Of a stretch of DNA of 64,000 nt, positions 24,749 to 38,710 are shown piece after piece. Under the pieces are notes generated by a model. That model was not told where the DNA came from and searched no databases. It worked only from the letters and a program-made list of their open reading frames with translations. This DNA is from Serinus canaria. Taxonomy: Eukaryota > Chordata > Aves > Passeriformes > Fringillidae. The stretch's first letter is position 1, and every line of letters starts with the position of its first letter. A program made the position numbers and the translations under genes. The stretch is from NCBI RefSeq assembly GCF_022539315.1, contig NC_066313.1, positions 23,411,059-23,475,058 of the forward strand. Reading direction: 5' to 3'.

Positions 24749-24790
24749 AAAAAAAAAGAACAAACCACCAAAAAAAAAACCACCAACAAC
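24749..24790 (+). repeat. A-rich tract with CC interruptions
   Basis: Nine- and ten-base A runs broken by CAAACCACC and ending in CCACCAACAACCC. It is of the same general make-up as the tracts at 12966 and 15927. Confidence 0.55.
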
Positions 24791-26163
24791 CCACAGAAGA
24801 GGCTCTTAAAGGTCAAAAACTAAACTAACAAATTTATACCAGATAAACCAATCAAAGCCTATTAATTTATTTTTTCCTCTGTTTCCATCTGCATGCAGAT
24901 GCTACAGAAGCTTAAAGAACCCTACCCAGTGACTTTTGAAGTTCAGACAGAAATAGCCTGGTCCTATTATCATTTCTGCCTTTGGAAAACCATGTTGCAA
25001 GACTTAGGGGAATTTTTTCCTAACACCTAAATTTTTCATGTGGCTAATTTAATCCTATTTCTTTTACAGCCTTAAACCATGCCATGTAAATCTTATTTCT
25101 TCAATGTCCTTAAGCAAAATAAATTATATCCTATTATTCCTACATCCCTAAGCCAATCTAACTAGCATCCTTTTGTTACTCCTACACCCTAAAGCATGCC
25201 TGCATGTCTCTCTAAAATGTCTAATCCTTCAAAAGCTTGTACAGAATTCTAAACTCTAGGTGGGCTGGTCATATCCATGTTTACTTCCAGTTTCTACACG
25301 TCCACCATCAACGAGAATCACAGTTGATTCTCTGCATTTCTTTCATCCTGGGGACTCATGTCACATCAAGATATTCCAGATCTGTCTGAACTGAGATATC
25401 ATTACTGCCAATCATAATAGTTCCCATCTTGCCAGTTCAGGAATTGCTACCACTACTTATGAAGCTCACAATCTCCAGTGGTATCTATTTCTATTATACA
25501 TATATATATAAATTGATTTTTGTCCTGTAAATGGCATCACTGGTGAATTTCACCCAAAGGAGACATGAGCTACTCTTTAGAGTAACTGCAGCAAGCAGGG
25601 GATGGAAAACAGAAATAACCAAAGCTCTCAGTGAGAAGTGGTGAGTGTTGGCTGCAGGAGAAGCAGACACACAGCAGAACAAATGAGTTCTTCAGCAACA
25701 GACCACAAGCAGCTCATCAGCTGAGGTTTTGGGTTGAGAGTAAATCTAGGTTACAATCAATGAACCTCAGACTGCCAGCTGTACATCAAGCAGGATCCTA
25801 TACAAGGACACAACATCCATTTGCCTGGTACTGTAGATGGCATTTTAGACACATCAAAGCTCTGGACACATGCAAGATCCTTGCCTAGTCTGGATATAGC
25901 TGAGATCAGCAAATCCTTTCTCTGCCAGAAGAATAGAAGAAGCTGTAAATAACTGTGTTATTTTGGTGTCATCCATATTACAGACAGAACTGTACCTATT
26001 TTCAGACAACAGGAAAACCAGAAAGCATGTCCCAGCTTTGCACCCAGTTGTTTGGGCTCTTTTAAGCCACTAAAGGCAAGTTTTAACCTACTCTCTCTGG
26101 AGGTGAAAAGGGTCTGTTTGAAAGATGCCAAACTGGTCACTCAGTTTGAGCTGCCATCAACAA
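24791..26163. other. Unique sequence, no gene recognised
   Basis: About 1.4 kb, AT-rich, with a short (TA) run at about 25498-25510. No coding signal and no clear repeat. Confidence 0.45.
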
Positions 26164-26232
26164 CATCTTAATTACAGAATTGCAGGATATTTGGGATTGA
26201 AAGAGATCTTCTGAGATTGTCTAGTACAACAA
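26164..26232 (-). mobile_element. CR1 LINE 3' tail (minus strand)
   Basis: ACAGAATTGCAGGATATTTGG GATTGAAAGAGATCTTCTG, followed by AGATTGTCTAGTACAAC, is the antisense of a CR1 3' end: a GAATCAYAGA-type start, then TTGGGTTGGAAGAGACC, then AGATYRTCTAGTCCAAC. About 70 bp remain. The right-hand boundary is approximate. Confidence 0.65.
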
Positions 26233-29200
26233 GATGCATTCAAGAACATAAGTCATCTTTGGGGCATCAACTGTGACTGATCTCCTGCCAAGTGAAGGAA
26301 TAGCAGAGCCTGTATTTGATTTAAAAATCACCCTGCCATACACAGATCCTCTTTGGGAAAACTCAGCAGATATTTAGGTTCCGCTTCCCTTAAATAAAGA
26401 TCTTTTTGTTCTAGGGCTATAAAAATGCCTGATGGAATAACAAAAACACTTTATTAACAGTTATCCTGAAAATGCAGCTGACACTTTGAGGGGGTTTAAA
26501 GAAAGTGTTTTGGATTTAATCAAGATGATACCAAAGGGGAAGGCATAGATGCCTTGCTTTGGCAACACTACTACAAAAAATTAAGTTCTGGATAAAATCC
26601 AAGTGTTTCCCCTAACTTTCTGGCCCAGTCACAACGCTAAATAAGTAATTACTCTGCCAGGTCTGTTTGGAGCCCAAAGTGAATTACTTGGTTTTGGCTC
26701 AAACTTGCATCAGAAGATCCTCAGCTCAAGCTAACTGGCACTTCACAATATAGCCAGGACCACCTTTAGAGACACAAACGTTTTGTTTCCTTGACTGATC
26801 TTTTCCTATATGTAGAAAACACACCTTTCCCTGGAATATTTGCATAGTTGACTAAAAGCGTCATAAATCTCCTTTTCCATGGTAAGAAGCAATTCCTCTT
26901 GGAGCCTTCTCTAAGCAGCTACTTAATCTCATTGTTGGACCTTAAACTCTTCTTTTGGGGGTTAGTACAGTCCTCTGACTCGCCAGGGCTTTTCACCAGC
27001 CCATACTGAAGACACTTTACCTTTGAGAGCAAGTTGCCCCTGCAAGCCAAGCCAAACCAACACTGACTCACAATCACTTGGGCATAGCATTAAACATTGC
27101 TGAGGGTTGTGCATCAGATCAGCTCCACAGATTGATTCTTTGTAGTTCTGTCAGTTCACAAAAGAATGAAGACTGAGGAAAGGTATTTGTTTATTAGTGT
27201 CATAGAAAGATGATCTAGGAAAGAGATTTTAACTCCTGAGTTGGGTGAAAAACAGTTAAGAATGGAGATTTCAGATTAGAAATCACTTCAGACTGTCATA
27301 GACAGTATAAGCATCCCACTATGGTAGATTTGAAATCGCTGTGAATACATCTACCCATAGAGTTTAGTTGGTGGATAAGATCAATTTCCTTTCTATGGTC
27401 TTAAAAGAGCAACAAAGTTTGTATTAGTTAGATTCAAACACTTTAACATGTTGATCTCTTAGCCCATCTGACTACCTGTGAAGTGAGAGAAATGTGAGAA
27501 AAGTTTTTAGCTCTTGAACAGCCCAAAAGCTGATCCTCATCATATTGTACTGTCCTTGTGGACTTCATCACCAGTTGTTCAATTATACAAGGAGACATTT
27601 GGACTACTGTATCAAAAAAAAAAAAAAAAAAATCCCAAACGTTTCGCTTGTGTGAAACAATCCTGTATCCTCCCATGCTCAGATAATAATCTGAATGATA
27701 TTTACTTGCTGCTATTTGAATGCAACGTCTGAGTCCTGTCTGGCTGCTGAGCAGACTTCTCCCAGACAAGTTTGAAACACATTTGGCAGCTCTTTGCCCA
27801 TATGGGCTCCCTCAGACATGCCTCATGAAAAAAATCACACAACTAGACAGTTGCTCAGAAATCGACACGTGTTTCCCTCAGACATGAAAGGTACTGGTAG
27901 CCTGTGACATCAGCCCCTTTAACACAGTCAGATGTCACAAGCACGAGTCTAGTACAAAACAGCATTTAGTTAGCTTGCAGCCCTCTCCCAGTAATGAGAC
28001 AGCACTTTATCACACTCCATAACAGACTAAGCAGAGTGATTCCTAATGGAAAGCCGTTGCCTCTGCACTGAGTAAAGGGATAGTAGTGAACACAACAGGG
28101 ACACAGTAGCCCAAGGAACTGTATTTTCATCCTGTTAAACAAACTTCCCTGTCCAGCTATGCAGGATCCACTCAGGTAGACACACTCACAGCACACCAGC
28201 TGGGACTGAGGCCCCTTCTCAGGTACATCCCCCCTGCAACTCACAGTGAGACCAGAAATTCCATAGCAGATCTTCGTACATCTCAATCCTTAAAATAATT
28301 TAATCCTGGTGCAATACCTAAATAACAAAATACCTGCTCAAGCTGCTGCATCCAAGGAGGTGTCCTGAACAAAGGAAACCCCAGGCTGTTGTACCCTCAC
28401 AGTCTAAGGGCAAGAAAATCCGAGTCCCCAGCACCTGAGCGTCCTGTCCTCTGGCTGGCACACAGGTAAGTCCCCTTGCCCTTTGTCATGCAATGGGTTG
28501 GCACTTCACTGCCTCTTGCCTCGGCCAGCCTAGAGCTCAACCTGCAGCTCCCACTGCAGCCGCATCCTGAGATCCCTGCCCTGAATGTATTCTTCAACAA
28601 TCATTTTCTCTCCTTCTTCTTTCCCTCCCTTTCGCCCATCTCCCTCCTCCTATTCTCCTTTTGGTGAGGATGCATTTCCACAACACGCAGCCTCTTCCCT
28701 CTAATAAAATCTGTCTTTGGCCAGCAAGATTAAATGCTTGAAGGGGATGATATCTGGGAAAAACACTCTCCCCTTTACTACATACTCCTCAGGAGTCAGT
28801 ATTCTTCAGGACCCACAGACCTTCTGCGTGAGGCCATGTGGCAGCTTTCTGAAGTGTCTGCAGCAGAACTCTGGGAGGGAAAAAAAAGACAGAAGTGAAA
28901 ACAGTGGTGGTATGAAGTAAGAGAAGGAAATGGATCTATGCAAAAATGGGAGTGAAGGATTGAGAGAGAAGGCAAGAGATTTATTCAGCATTTCCTTGTC
29001 TGTCTCCTCCACAAACTGAATCACAGAAGCATGAAAGTAGATGTATTGAATCTCAAAGGAAATAAAAGAAGTGGAAAATTAACTACTGAAGAAAAAAATA
29101 GCTGTGTCCAGGGATTCCTGCATATCAACTCTGAGCTCCTTCTTATCAGCTTAGAATAGAAAAGGCCAGGGGACTTGGGAGGAAAGGTCAAACACTGACA

Positions 29201-29638
29201 GAAAACACAGGCAAGGGAAAAAAGAGAGCTAACATGGAAATCAAAGCAGAAGAGCAGGATGGAAAAGAGCTGATCCTGTTTCAAACTATTTGCATGCATT
29301 GCCCTGGGTGCCATCCCCTCATTTCAGCATTGTAAATGAATGAAGTTGGTTTAAAGCTGAGGCTAAGAACAGCCACACCACTTTCTGACGTTCTTACACC
29401 CATCTTTATTTGCCAACAGGTAAAAACAGTGGGCTGGGATAACCTCAGAGCAGGTCACAATAAGCACTGGCACACAGCTGGGCTGACTGCGAGCTGCTGC
29501 CTGCCAGGTCCCAGCTGACCTCAACAGCTCTTCCTGATGGTTACTGATGGCTTGGACAACGTGCATGAAGCTGGCCTGTGTAATCATGTCTGGATCCTGG
29601 GCCTTGTTTTTCCCTGGATCTTATGCCATTGTTTCCCA
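26233..29638. other. Unique sequence, no gene recognised
   Basis: About 3.4 kb including a 19-base A run at 27614-27632. Frames up to 108 codons occur on both strands without motifs. A splice-donor-like CAGGTAAGT at 28465-28473 is not joined to an exon-like frame. Confidence 0.45.
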
Positions 29639-30215
29639 TTAGTTCCGAATGAATTTCGACCATATTCTCTCCTGGGCCTCCCTATCCATTCTAGCTAGAG
29701 TGGCCACTTTGGATTTCCAGATGATGAAGGATAAAGTGCTGCCTCCACACACCTGCCTGATCATAAACAGGTCCACTGTCACAGTACCACAGGAAATCAC
29801 TAAAACCAGATTGGAATAAATATATCTAGTTATTAAGGCACACAGGCTGTCATTTACATAGAACCTTGAAGAGTGGCTTCCAGTGGAAGTAAAACTAGTT
29901 GCCCAAAAATATTCCAAAGAAATGGCTCCCCACAAAAATGCCACCACTACATACCCTGACAATCCAGACCAGTGACCCACAATGTGCAAAGCTGTCTCCT
30001 TTTTGGAAATCTCCACTGAACCTCAATGCTTGGCTCCCAAATAGCAAAAGTGAACGCAAAATTTCCTTCAGGTGGACAGCAACCCAGCTATTCAGACTGC
30101 TCCTAAAGTCAGTATAGGCACAATGTCAGCGACAGTCTTTCAAAGACTGAACGTTTGCTCACAGTCAAAAAGGACATGCAGAAAGGTAGGACATGCCTGG
30201 GGACTCGCTGCTGAC
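29639..30215 (-). pseudogene. Possible LINE ORF2 carboxyl end (L1/Tx1-like relic)
   Basis: On the minus strand one continuous frame runs from about 30215 to 29639. It starts with PTFLHVLFDCEQTFSL; the motif HVLFDC (30161-30178) has the H-x4-C spacing of the zinc-knuckle near the end of L1-type reverse transcriptase proteins. Four stops follow within about 50 codons, then 125 codons are open (30016-29639). They end in KVATLARMDREAQERIWSKF then IRN, a basic helix like the last part of L1 ORF2. The reverse transcriptase domain itself is not here. L1-like elements are scarce in birds, so an alternative is an unrelated chance frame. The call is an inference from a short motif and a helix pattern; I did not identify a family. 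Confidence 0.35.
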
Positions 30216-33200
30216 ATGATTCAGCAGAGTAAATTACAATCTTTTACAGAAATAGCTAATAGCTTTAAAGACGAGAACAAGATAAAAGTATGTGGGGGGT
30301 AAGGAGGACAGATGGGTTAACAAACATAATAGGATATGCATAATTCTCAGCTACTCAGGAACAGTAATCACAAATCACCACCTGCCCAGTTACTATCAGA
30401 TGGCAGGTTTGCCTCTCCACAACAAATCTGTTTCCTGTGAATGCCTCACAATCTTGGTGCATTCAGTCACTTACTATGGTAACTTTTCTTCTCCTGCATA
30501 GACAATTCAGCTTTGTGAGAAGGAACAGGAGTTTACACCTTTCTATATAAGACATTGCTATATTTGACTTGCCACATTCAAGTAAAGTAGGTGAAATGAG
30601 GGAGCTTTCAGTGTATCAGGGCACCTCCCTTTTATTTGAAAAAAACTTGCTTTATACAAGGCTCAACTTTGAAACTACAGAGCATGGCAGAATATGTGTT
30701 GAACTGTGTTTCACTCAGATGGAGACTATTTATAGTACCAGGAAAAAATAAATATGGAACCCTAGAAACTCATTGGAACTGCCATATCACAAAATTTATC
30801 AAGACAAGTTGCACAGAAAATTTTTGAGCAGAACAAAAACTCCACTTGTGAAGATCCAAGTGAATTGTGGTCAATTTTGACACACACACTTCTGGATAAA
30901 AGAAAAGTGAGATGTGAGGACAGATAAGTGAAAGAAACCTCAGAGTAAGTCAGATTTCTTTTTTTAACTGTTGAAATGGTGTCACTTTTTAAAACTTTCC
31001 AGGCTTAAAAGAAGAATTTTACAAGAAATGAATTAATATCCTTTCTACAATTAAAAGAAACTTTTCAGTTTTGGATTGAATGAGGCACCACTGGGCAATG
31101 GAACTCACCATTGTCTTTTTCTATCACCTCACTTTATTTATTTTTTTTTTTTTGTCCAGTCATTGAATTGGAAACTCCATTATTCACACAACACAATCTG
31201 AAATAAGGACCAAGCCAGCTGTAGACTCCTTATATTATGAATTAAAATGTCAGGCTATGGCAGACATGATAGAATATTCTGTTGTCAGAGAATCACACAC
31301 TATGTAATCCCCTAATTATAACCAAACCTCCAGCAGCAGTTTCATGCACTCATAATATCACTGGATTTCAGGTATCCTCATTCTGAGCTAAACTTCCCAC
31401 AGAGCATTAAGGGCACACGCAGTGAGCAGTAGGTCTATGAAATGATGGTTATCTAATTCTTCTGATGAAAAAAAGAAAAACATCTGTCAACAAGAGGGAA
31501 ACTTGCAACCTTGGGAGTTTTCATCGTGGGACAGTGACATTGCTGGCTTGTCTCTAAAGAAAATATTGTGAGGCAATTCTCACAGAAAAAAAAAAAAGGC
31601 AATAATAGTAGGAGACTGTTTATTTGTTAAGCAATGATAAGACTTTGGAGAAAATGGAAGATGGGCACAGCAGAGCTGGCCTAAGTTTCTTCTCCTTTCC
31701 CAGGCATTCTGCATTCTCAACAGCTGAGTGATGAGCAGATTAGTAGGCACCAACCTGGGGCCTGCATTCTGCGTGAGATGGGCAAAGGATGTCCCACTCA
31801 ACACAGAGGTGTAGGGTCATCCCAGCCTTTCAATGGCTTACTGCGAGCTATCTTCTCTCACTCTCATCAGGGCTTCTCCCAGCCCAGATTTAGCCTGTCC
31901 AAGCAGCCAGCTGATCAGCACTGATTTTTAAACCTGTGCTGGCCAGGGGGATAAGGGAGACATTCTCCAGGCTTGCTTGCTCACCAGTTGGCCTTAGCAG
32001 TTTCTCATTATCCTCATCCATGAGCCCGAGCCCGCCGGAATGAAGAAAGTGGAAGTTATTTTCTGCTGTTGTTTTGAATGTGAAGTAGAGCGGAGCCTGG
32101 ATTTCACTCTCAGGGCACTCCAGGGTCACAGGCAGTGCATAGGCAGCACAATTGCTTATCTCTCCCCAAGGCATTGCACACAAGAAAGAAAAGAGACACA
32201 GAACACTGGCCAGGGGTCATTGCTCTTAGCAAACTGCAGCAGCATCCCAGGGGTGAGCAACTTCCCAAGCCAGCCCAGTCAGAAACATCAGCTCAGAGGT
32301 GAAGCACCATGCCACTTTGGCACGTGGGCAAGACAGCCACAGACCTGGAGCTCAGCAGATTTGGATTAACAGCTTTTAACTGCAGGGGTAATAACTCTTT
32401 GGGATAGGGCACCAAGGCCTGTGGGAGGCTCCCTTGAAGGCACATTGTCATTTTTGGTAGAACTGAATGCCACCATGCACTGGAAAGTGTTCTGCTACAG
32501 AGTAGGAGTTGGGGGCATTCTCCTGGATGCTTCAGTTATTTTGTACCAATCGTGTTCTACAGCCCCATAGCTGCCAGAGAGAGCAAGAGCAGAACAAGAT
32601 CTGCTAGCCCCTGCAGTGCCTTCCAGACAGGTATACCAGTGTTGCCTGATCGACTTACAGTAGGGTAAAAAGGAAAAAAGAAACTTGCAAACATTCTTAT
32701 TGAATTCCACTCGCTCCCCATCAATAGGAAGGGGAGGAAAATCTGCACTATAAAGAAGTCAAAGATAAGTTGTGAAGGCTGATAGTTTCAATGGCTCTGT
32801 AGCACACTGCATCACCCCCAATACAGGGTTAAGCATGCAGCTTGGTACTATCAGGCCTCTTTCTTCGACGGCTTCCCTGAACTCTGAGCATGATTTTTAA
32901 GTAAGGGAGGCAGATAAATTCTTACCTTACAAAATCCCCAAGGACTGCAATTCTCACCTCTGATGGAAAACCAACCTGCCCCAGAATATCTACTGAGAAT
33001 AAAAACAACCTGGACATTTATGCCTGCATTCCCCATGAACTGCCCACAAAAGTCACTGACTCAATGAACACTGACCCTCTGAAAGAATCACAGACTGCTA
33101 AAAGTGACTTTACTCACTGTCTCCCCTTGAACTTTGTTTTAGCCCTGCCCTCAAGTGAAGCTCCTCTGAAGAAACCCTATAGAGCTGCTCCTATCACCTT

Positions 33201-34779
33201 TGTGCTCCTCAGGCAAGGGCTCAGCTGACTCCTGTGTGCTCTCAGAAAGCAAACCTCCTTCCCTTTACCTTTTCCTACAGCCAAGCACTACATCTGACCC
33301 CCAACCCCCATCACTGCCAGTGGTCTTGACGGGAGGGCTACATCTTCCTGCCCTCAGATGGCTGCTCTTGGGAGGGGAGGAAGCTCACCCAGATGGATTT
33401 CAGTAGCTCCATGAGTATTTTATGGTCTTTTACTGATTTACAGCCAGTTCAGCATTCTTGTAAATGGCTATAAATTGGATTGAAGTCATAAATCATAACC
33501 AGAGAAAGAGAGACACAGTCTCTGAGTCCCAGCTCAGGCTAAACCAGCCTCTATGAATATATGGAGGAAACCTGCTCCCTCAATCAATACACACAGCTCA
33601 GGCTACAGCAATGTCCACAGGGTCCAAGCCTATTCCTCTACCACAGGGCTCTGAGAGCAATTACACTGCACGTGTGTGAGGCACTGAGAATCCCTCCCTC
33701 CCTCCCAGCACCTGCCAAAGCCATCCACAACACAGGCTGTTCCACCACCTCAGGCTCTGCACACTTCCTGACCTTTGCTGAGCTCATAAGTGCACACACA
33801 CACATCCCCTGTGAGCTGGGAGGCAGACCAGCACCACTCACACCAGACTCAAAATTTCTTTACACGGATCAGCAAGGGGAGAGTCCCACCTCATACACCA
33901 CCTTTCCAAGGCAATTGCCTTCTTTCTCCACTGAGACAGGCAGGAAGTTGCAGGTTGTTACTCCTCTGAAACGCCTGATTTAACCCACAAGGAGCACCAA
34001 GACCTGAAATGCCTTTCTTCCACTCCACAAGCCTGGTGCCTAAAACCTAGGGATTTGTATCTTTCTCTTTTGTTTCCCAAGGTCTTTTTTAGAATCTAGA
34101 CTGTAAGCATTTCTGAAAGCACCTAACACAGCTGTCTAGCTGCAAGCTAGACCCTTCTTATTCCTGAAGATGACTGCAACCCAGGAGATGGCTCTTTCTA
34201 CTTCCTTAACATAGCAACCACTGTGCTTCCCCAAAGGCAGCAGGCACCACCTCATGCCCCTGCTCACCCTTGCACCTCACCACAGCCTTTCCTAAAGACA
34301 CCAAAACCCAAGTGACTGTCATTAGCAGGCTTTTTAAAGTCCTGAGGACTGCCAGGTGAATTTGTTTGGCCCTAGTTTTCTAGGCAGAGCACCTGACGGA
34401 GACAAGCCTAAATGTCCCCCCCTTGCAAGCTTAAAAGGCTCCTGCTGCTGCCAACACAGTAGGAAGAGGTCCTACCGTATCTGCTGTCAAAGAGTTTTGC
34501 TTGCTTAGAGGAACTTGAAAAGATACCAAAAGGTCTGTCCAGTACTACCTGCATAAGTATCACAGGCTCAGCATTATGATCCTGCAAAGAATTGTCATTC
34601 CCTAGCTAGAGACCTAGGATACACTCCCTATTCATACAGGCAGTGACCCCTTCTCATGTATATTTGGCTCAAACTTCCTTATGTTTATTTATTATTTAAA
34701 CAGATGGTTTGCATTTGTTGAAATTAAATTATGTGCCTTGCTCTCTCCAGATTCTGATTTTTTTTAAAATACAATTCAC
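30216..34779. other. Unique sequence, no gene recognised
   Basis: About 4.5 kb with a T-rich run at 31136-31153. A (CCCT)n-like patch near 33692-33710 and a CACACA run at about 33791-33802 are the only simple repeats. GTCTAGCT and AGCTAGAC form an 8-bp inverted repeat at about 34134-34152. No exon or mobile element is recognised. Confidence 0.45.
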
Positions 34780-34960
34780 TACCTAATTGCCAACATGAAG
34801 GGAGAATGACCTCACTGTAGAGTTCCCTAAAAAAATGAATCACGGATGATGATGATGTCATTTTGTAATAGCCTGAAAGAGGAGGTGAACTGCTTGCTTA
34901 TTCATCTTTTCATTAATTAATCATTTTGCTGTTACTTTGTGCTCCCCCTTGTATCTGCTT
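34780..34960. promoter_or_regulatory. Possible conserved non-coding element
   Basis: A stretch with a GATGATGATGATGTC core and CATTAATTAATCATTTTG (a TAATTA palindrome) in AT-rich, frame-free sequence. These are typical homeodomain-type sites. Evidence is motif content only. Confidence 0.25.
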
Positions 34961-37900
34961 CTTTTCACTCCATGTCTTACTTTACTTGTTTGTGCATCAC
35001 TGTTCTGTGATAACACCTCAAAGCCCTAGACTGGGACCAGCTTCCTGCCATGCTCAGGACAACACAAACACAAAAATATTCATGTTTGCACATGGGCAAG
35101 AGTGACTATTCCTGGAGTTGTCTTGCATTTTATTCCAGGAGCTTTCAGTGGAAAATCCAGGCACACCTTTGAAGGGGTCTGTCAAAAGTGTCTAAAAGTA
35201 AGCCCCTCAGAGTGTCTTTAGAGGACTTGCATCTCTTTGGGAGCAAAATCTAAAACAGTTATTTTAAAAGAAAGGCTGAGAAACAAAAATCATAAACCCT
35301 TGCTTTGGAGAGAAAAAACATAATTGTTTTGGTGTAGTAAATAATACCATGATTAATAGCAAAAGTAATAATAATAATTGACCTGTAGTTGATTGCTAAA
35401 ACTTTAAAAACGAATCATAGTAACTTGACCATTGTATCATCATTCTCACTCTTTGGAAAGAAAAACTTGTTGCTCTAGGCTGCATCTAGTTGGTAATGTT
35501 TATACCAGGGTAAAATATTGCCAGCACATAGATGGTTGAGAACATTTCAGAAAATTGTGAAAGGATCTAAATTTTATTCTTGCCCTACTGATAACTATTA
35601 TTTTCTGTCAGACACTTATCTTCGTGTCATGATTTTTTTTTTGCGGGGGGGCTGGGGGCTTCATTTTTATTCTTTTCATTCTACACTGAAGGTCCAGTCA
35701 CCTAATCACATCCCTGTATGCTGCACTGTGATCGGGGCAGAGAGAAAACAAACAAGCTAACCCAGAACTGATGGCATCAGCGCGGCACAGTCGGTGTTCC
35801 ATTGACCCTGTCATGCAGCAGGGATCTGTGACTTGGACATGCATCCCATGGGCACACAAAAGCAGCTTTGAATGAGTTCAGAGCTTCTGTATAAGGACCA
35901 TGGTAAACAACATGTATTCTGTGGTTCAGGACCTGGGTACAATCAAAACAGCTTGCTTGGCTGCCTGGAGCAGCAGTGTTCAACTCATCCTAATTCCTCC
36001 CATCACAGCCCAGATTTAGCTTTTCAGATGTCTCCACATGGCTCTCAGCCTTTTCTTAATAGGACAATAACAAAATTGAGTTTGGCTAATGGCTGGAGAC
36101 TCTTCTGGCACCGACACAGCCTGGCACAGAGCCATCAGCTTGTGCTGCCATCACCGCTGGTTCTGCTTCCAGGACTGGGGGGCAGGAGGTGCATCTCACA
36201 CACCCCCAAACACGCACAGCCAGACACTGCCCACACTGTGATGTAATTTGCAGGAATAAGGCAATGGATCTCAGAGGTGCAATCCAGCTTCAGTGGCTCT
36301 GAAGGCTAAGACACTTTGCCATGGGTTGGTTGCCCAAATCACACCAGAGGATAAATTCTAAAGTTTACAGATCAAGAAACTTGTATTTTTCTAATGTTTT
36401 TTTTTTCTTTGATGTTCTAGTCCAGAAACTTCTAAGGGGCCGCTATTTTAATACCACTGGTACCACTATTAAAAATATTAAGAACAACAATATTGGCAAC
36501 AATTGATAGCCAAAGGAATAGCAAAAGCAGAGGCAGAATGTTTCAGGTTCTTTTGGACTTCATTTGCTGAGCAAGAGAAGATAGGATTAGCAGAATCCAC
36601 AAGGTGACACCAAATCATTAGGGTCAACTCAAAAAATTCAGATGTGATAGTAGTTTCTCCATAAATCTCCCAGCTTGGATGTCACCCTCAGGCTGAATAG
36701 ACTCTTGCAATGAAATAGTTGCCCTTCACTGGGTACTGCTGATTCTTTCCTGTCAAAGAAGATTTATTCATGGGAAATAATTAAAAAACAATTCAGGACT
36801 TTCTTCCTGTTTGAATGGATTATATTACATTAATTAGTGGAGGGTGGGTTTTAGATTTTTTTTTTTCTTGTCCCCAAGGACAAGAGACATTTGTGCTTAC
36901 CACAAGGTCTTCCTTCACCCCAGACCTGTTCTTGCTACTTTAAATGATAGACATTGTCCACCATGCTGTAATAGTGCTAAGAGTGGCATAATTTTTGGAA
37001 TCGAAATGTCTCCCTCCCTCTTATTCCCTCACACATATGGCATCTCAAATCGCAACGACAGACTATAAATTCACACCAAGGTTATGGAGACTTTCATCAG
37101 AGAGGAAGGAAAAGTTGGCTATTTTCTGATAGCTATTCTCTATGAACTGTGAAGAAAACAACCATTGCCATCATCAGATTCAGTCATAAAAGGAGTGTTA
37201 TTAGAAAAGTGTTTTCTACTATGAAAGGTTTCTCCCAGCAAAGCATGGTCTCACACATTTGTGTTTGCAGTGTGTGGTAGCCATCCTTTGGCCAAGGTTT
37301 CTTTAAGTCAGCAGTTACTCCAGCTGTATTTTCTTGAGATCTCCAGGAAATAATGTCTTGTGTCTTTTGGATCCAGCCACAGTGTTATGTGTCAAGTCCG
37401 ATGTTGGTCTTGGTTCTCCATTTCTTGCTGCTCACTGACACCTGCAGAGCTGCCTGGAAGGAGACATCAGATTCCTCTGACCCCAATGCCTCGTCTGAGT
37501 GCCTCAAAGCCCAAGTTTCTAGCTTCTGGCCTTCAACCCCTCTGTTGTGGTGCCTGCAAAGGAGAGAGAACAGCTGTAGTTATTTTAGGGCATTAAAATT
37601 ATCAATATAAATGGGGCACAGCAGAAAGTTAGGACCAGAAACTGCAAATGTGTAAAAGCGCTATTGCCATGGCACTTGCATGATCTTTGTAGTGATGTGG
37701 TAAGAGAGTGAGGTCTCAGAGCAGCACCAGTGCCTTTAAGCATCCTCTCCACTGCCAAACTCAGGCAGCAGTGCAGAGCCCAATGCATCACCAGTCAGGG
37801 TTTTCCTGGGTGGGCAGGGCATCTGAAGAACAGCACCCATTTAGCACTGTGGGACTGCTGGACCTGAGGCAGGGTCTGGTGGGGGACCTGAGTAAGTATC

Positions 37901-38696
37901 TCTGCTAGCACGCAACTCCCTGTACTAGGGAAGGGGTAGGCAATGAGGGTCACTTCCCTGCCCAGCACTTCCCAAGGAGTCAGGCTCTGGTTTTCCAATG
38001 AAAGCCTTCTTTGCGTGGCAAGCGTAGGGAGGGAACAGAGCTGAGGAGATTCATGTCTGCCAGCACTGTGCTTTGCAGCCCTTTTTTTAATTGGGGTAAA
38101 TAGAATCAGAATGACAAGTGCAGAGTGATGGCTTCGATGTGCTATTTGTCTAGTGAGGAATTTGTGAAATATGTGTTTTTCTGTAGAGAGTGCATGGCTG
38201 TAAAGAAGGGCCAGAGTCAGCACAACCTCAGAGAGATGGAGAATAAAGCATTCTAGTTTTGTGGCCATTGATCTGATGACACTGTGGGTAATGGATGGAC
38301 AAGGTTAGTCTCAGAATGTCTGATTTTTCTGAAATCGTTGCTGGAGTCAGAGTTAAGGTTGCTTCACCATGCAATTCTGTATTTACCGTTATTAGAGATC
38401 CTCATATCTTCACACTCGCTTTGAATTTCCTATGCTTTTAGTGACTGATGGGTTTGGAAGTTTTCTAGAGAAGCCTATAATTCTGCAAAGATATTTTTAT
38501 GTGATCATTTTTTGTTTACCTGAATTCTATTAATCTTCCCCTGCAGTCTGAGATCCATGTTTTTATCCATGTTTTATATGGAATTTCATTTTGCAGTTAA
38601 TTTTTTGCAAGATAAATCTTCTGGTTTTTCTTTTTTCTTTTCTTTTATTTTTTAAATTTCCTTTGAGAGAAGGCTTAAATTCAGGTAAGAGAGCCC
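34961..38696. other. Unique sequence, no gene recognised
   Basis: About 3.7 kb. The 157-codon minus-strand frame at 37795-38268 has no domain. Low-complexity T/G runs occur at 35633-35650. ATTACATTAATTAGTGG at about 36824-36840 carries another TAATTA core. Confidence 0.45.
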
Positions 38697-38710
38697 TGAT
38701 TAATTAATCA
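38697..38710. promoter_or_regulatory. Palindromic homeodomain-type site TGATTAATTAATCA
   Basis: A perfect 14-base palindrome made of overlapping TAATTA and ATTAAT cores, the kind bound by dimers of homeodomain or paired-type factors. In AT-rich DNA such palindromes also occur by chance. Confidence 0.35.

Noticed and set aside
28465..28473. Splice donor CAGGTAAGT
   Set aside because: No exon-like frame or acceptor is associated with it; isolated matches are common.
37795..38268. 157-codon minus-strand frame
   Set aside because: No domain, no splice context, and it overlaps a frame on the other strand.
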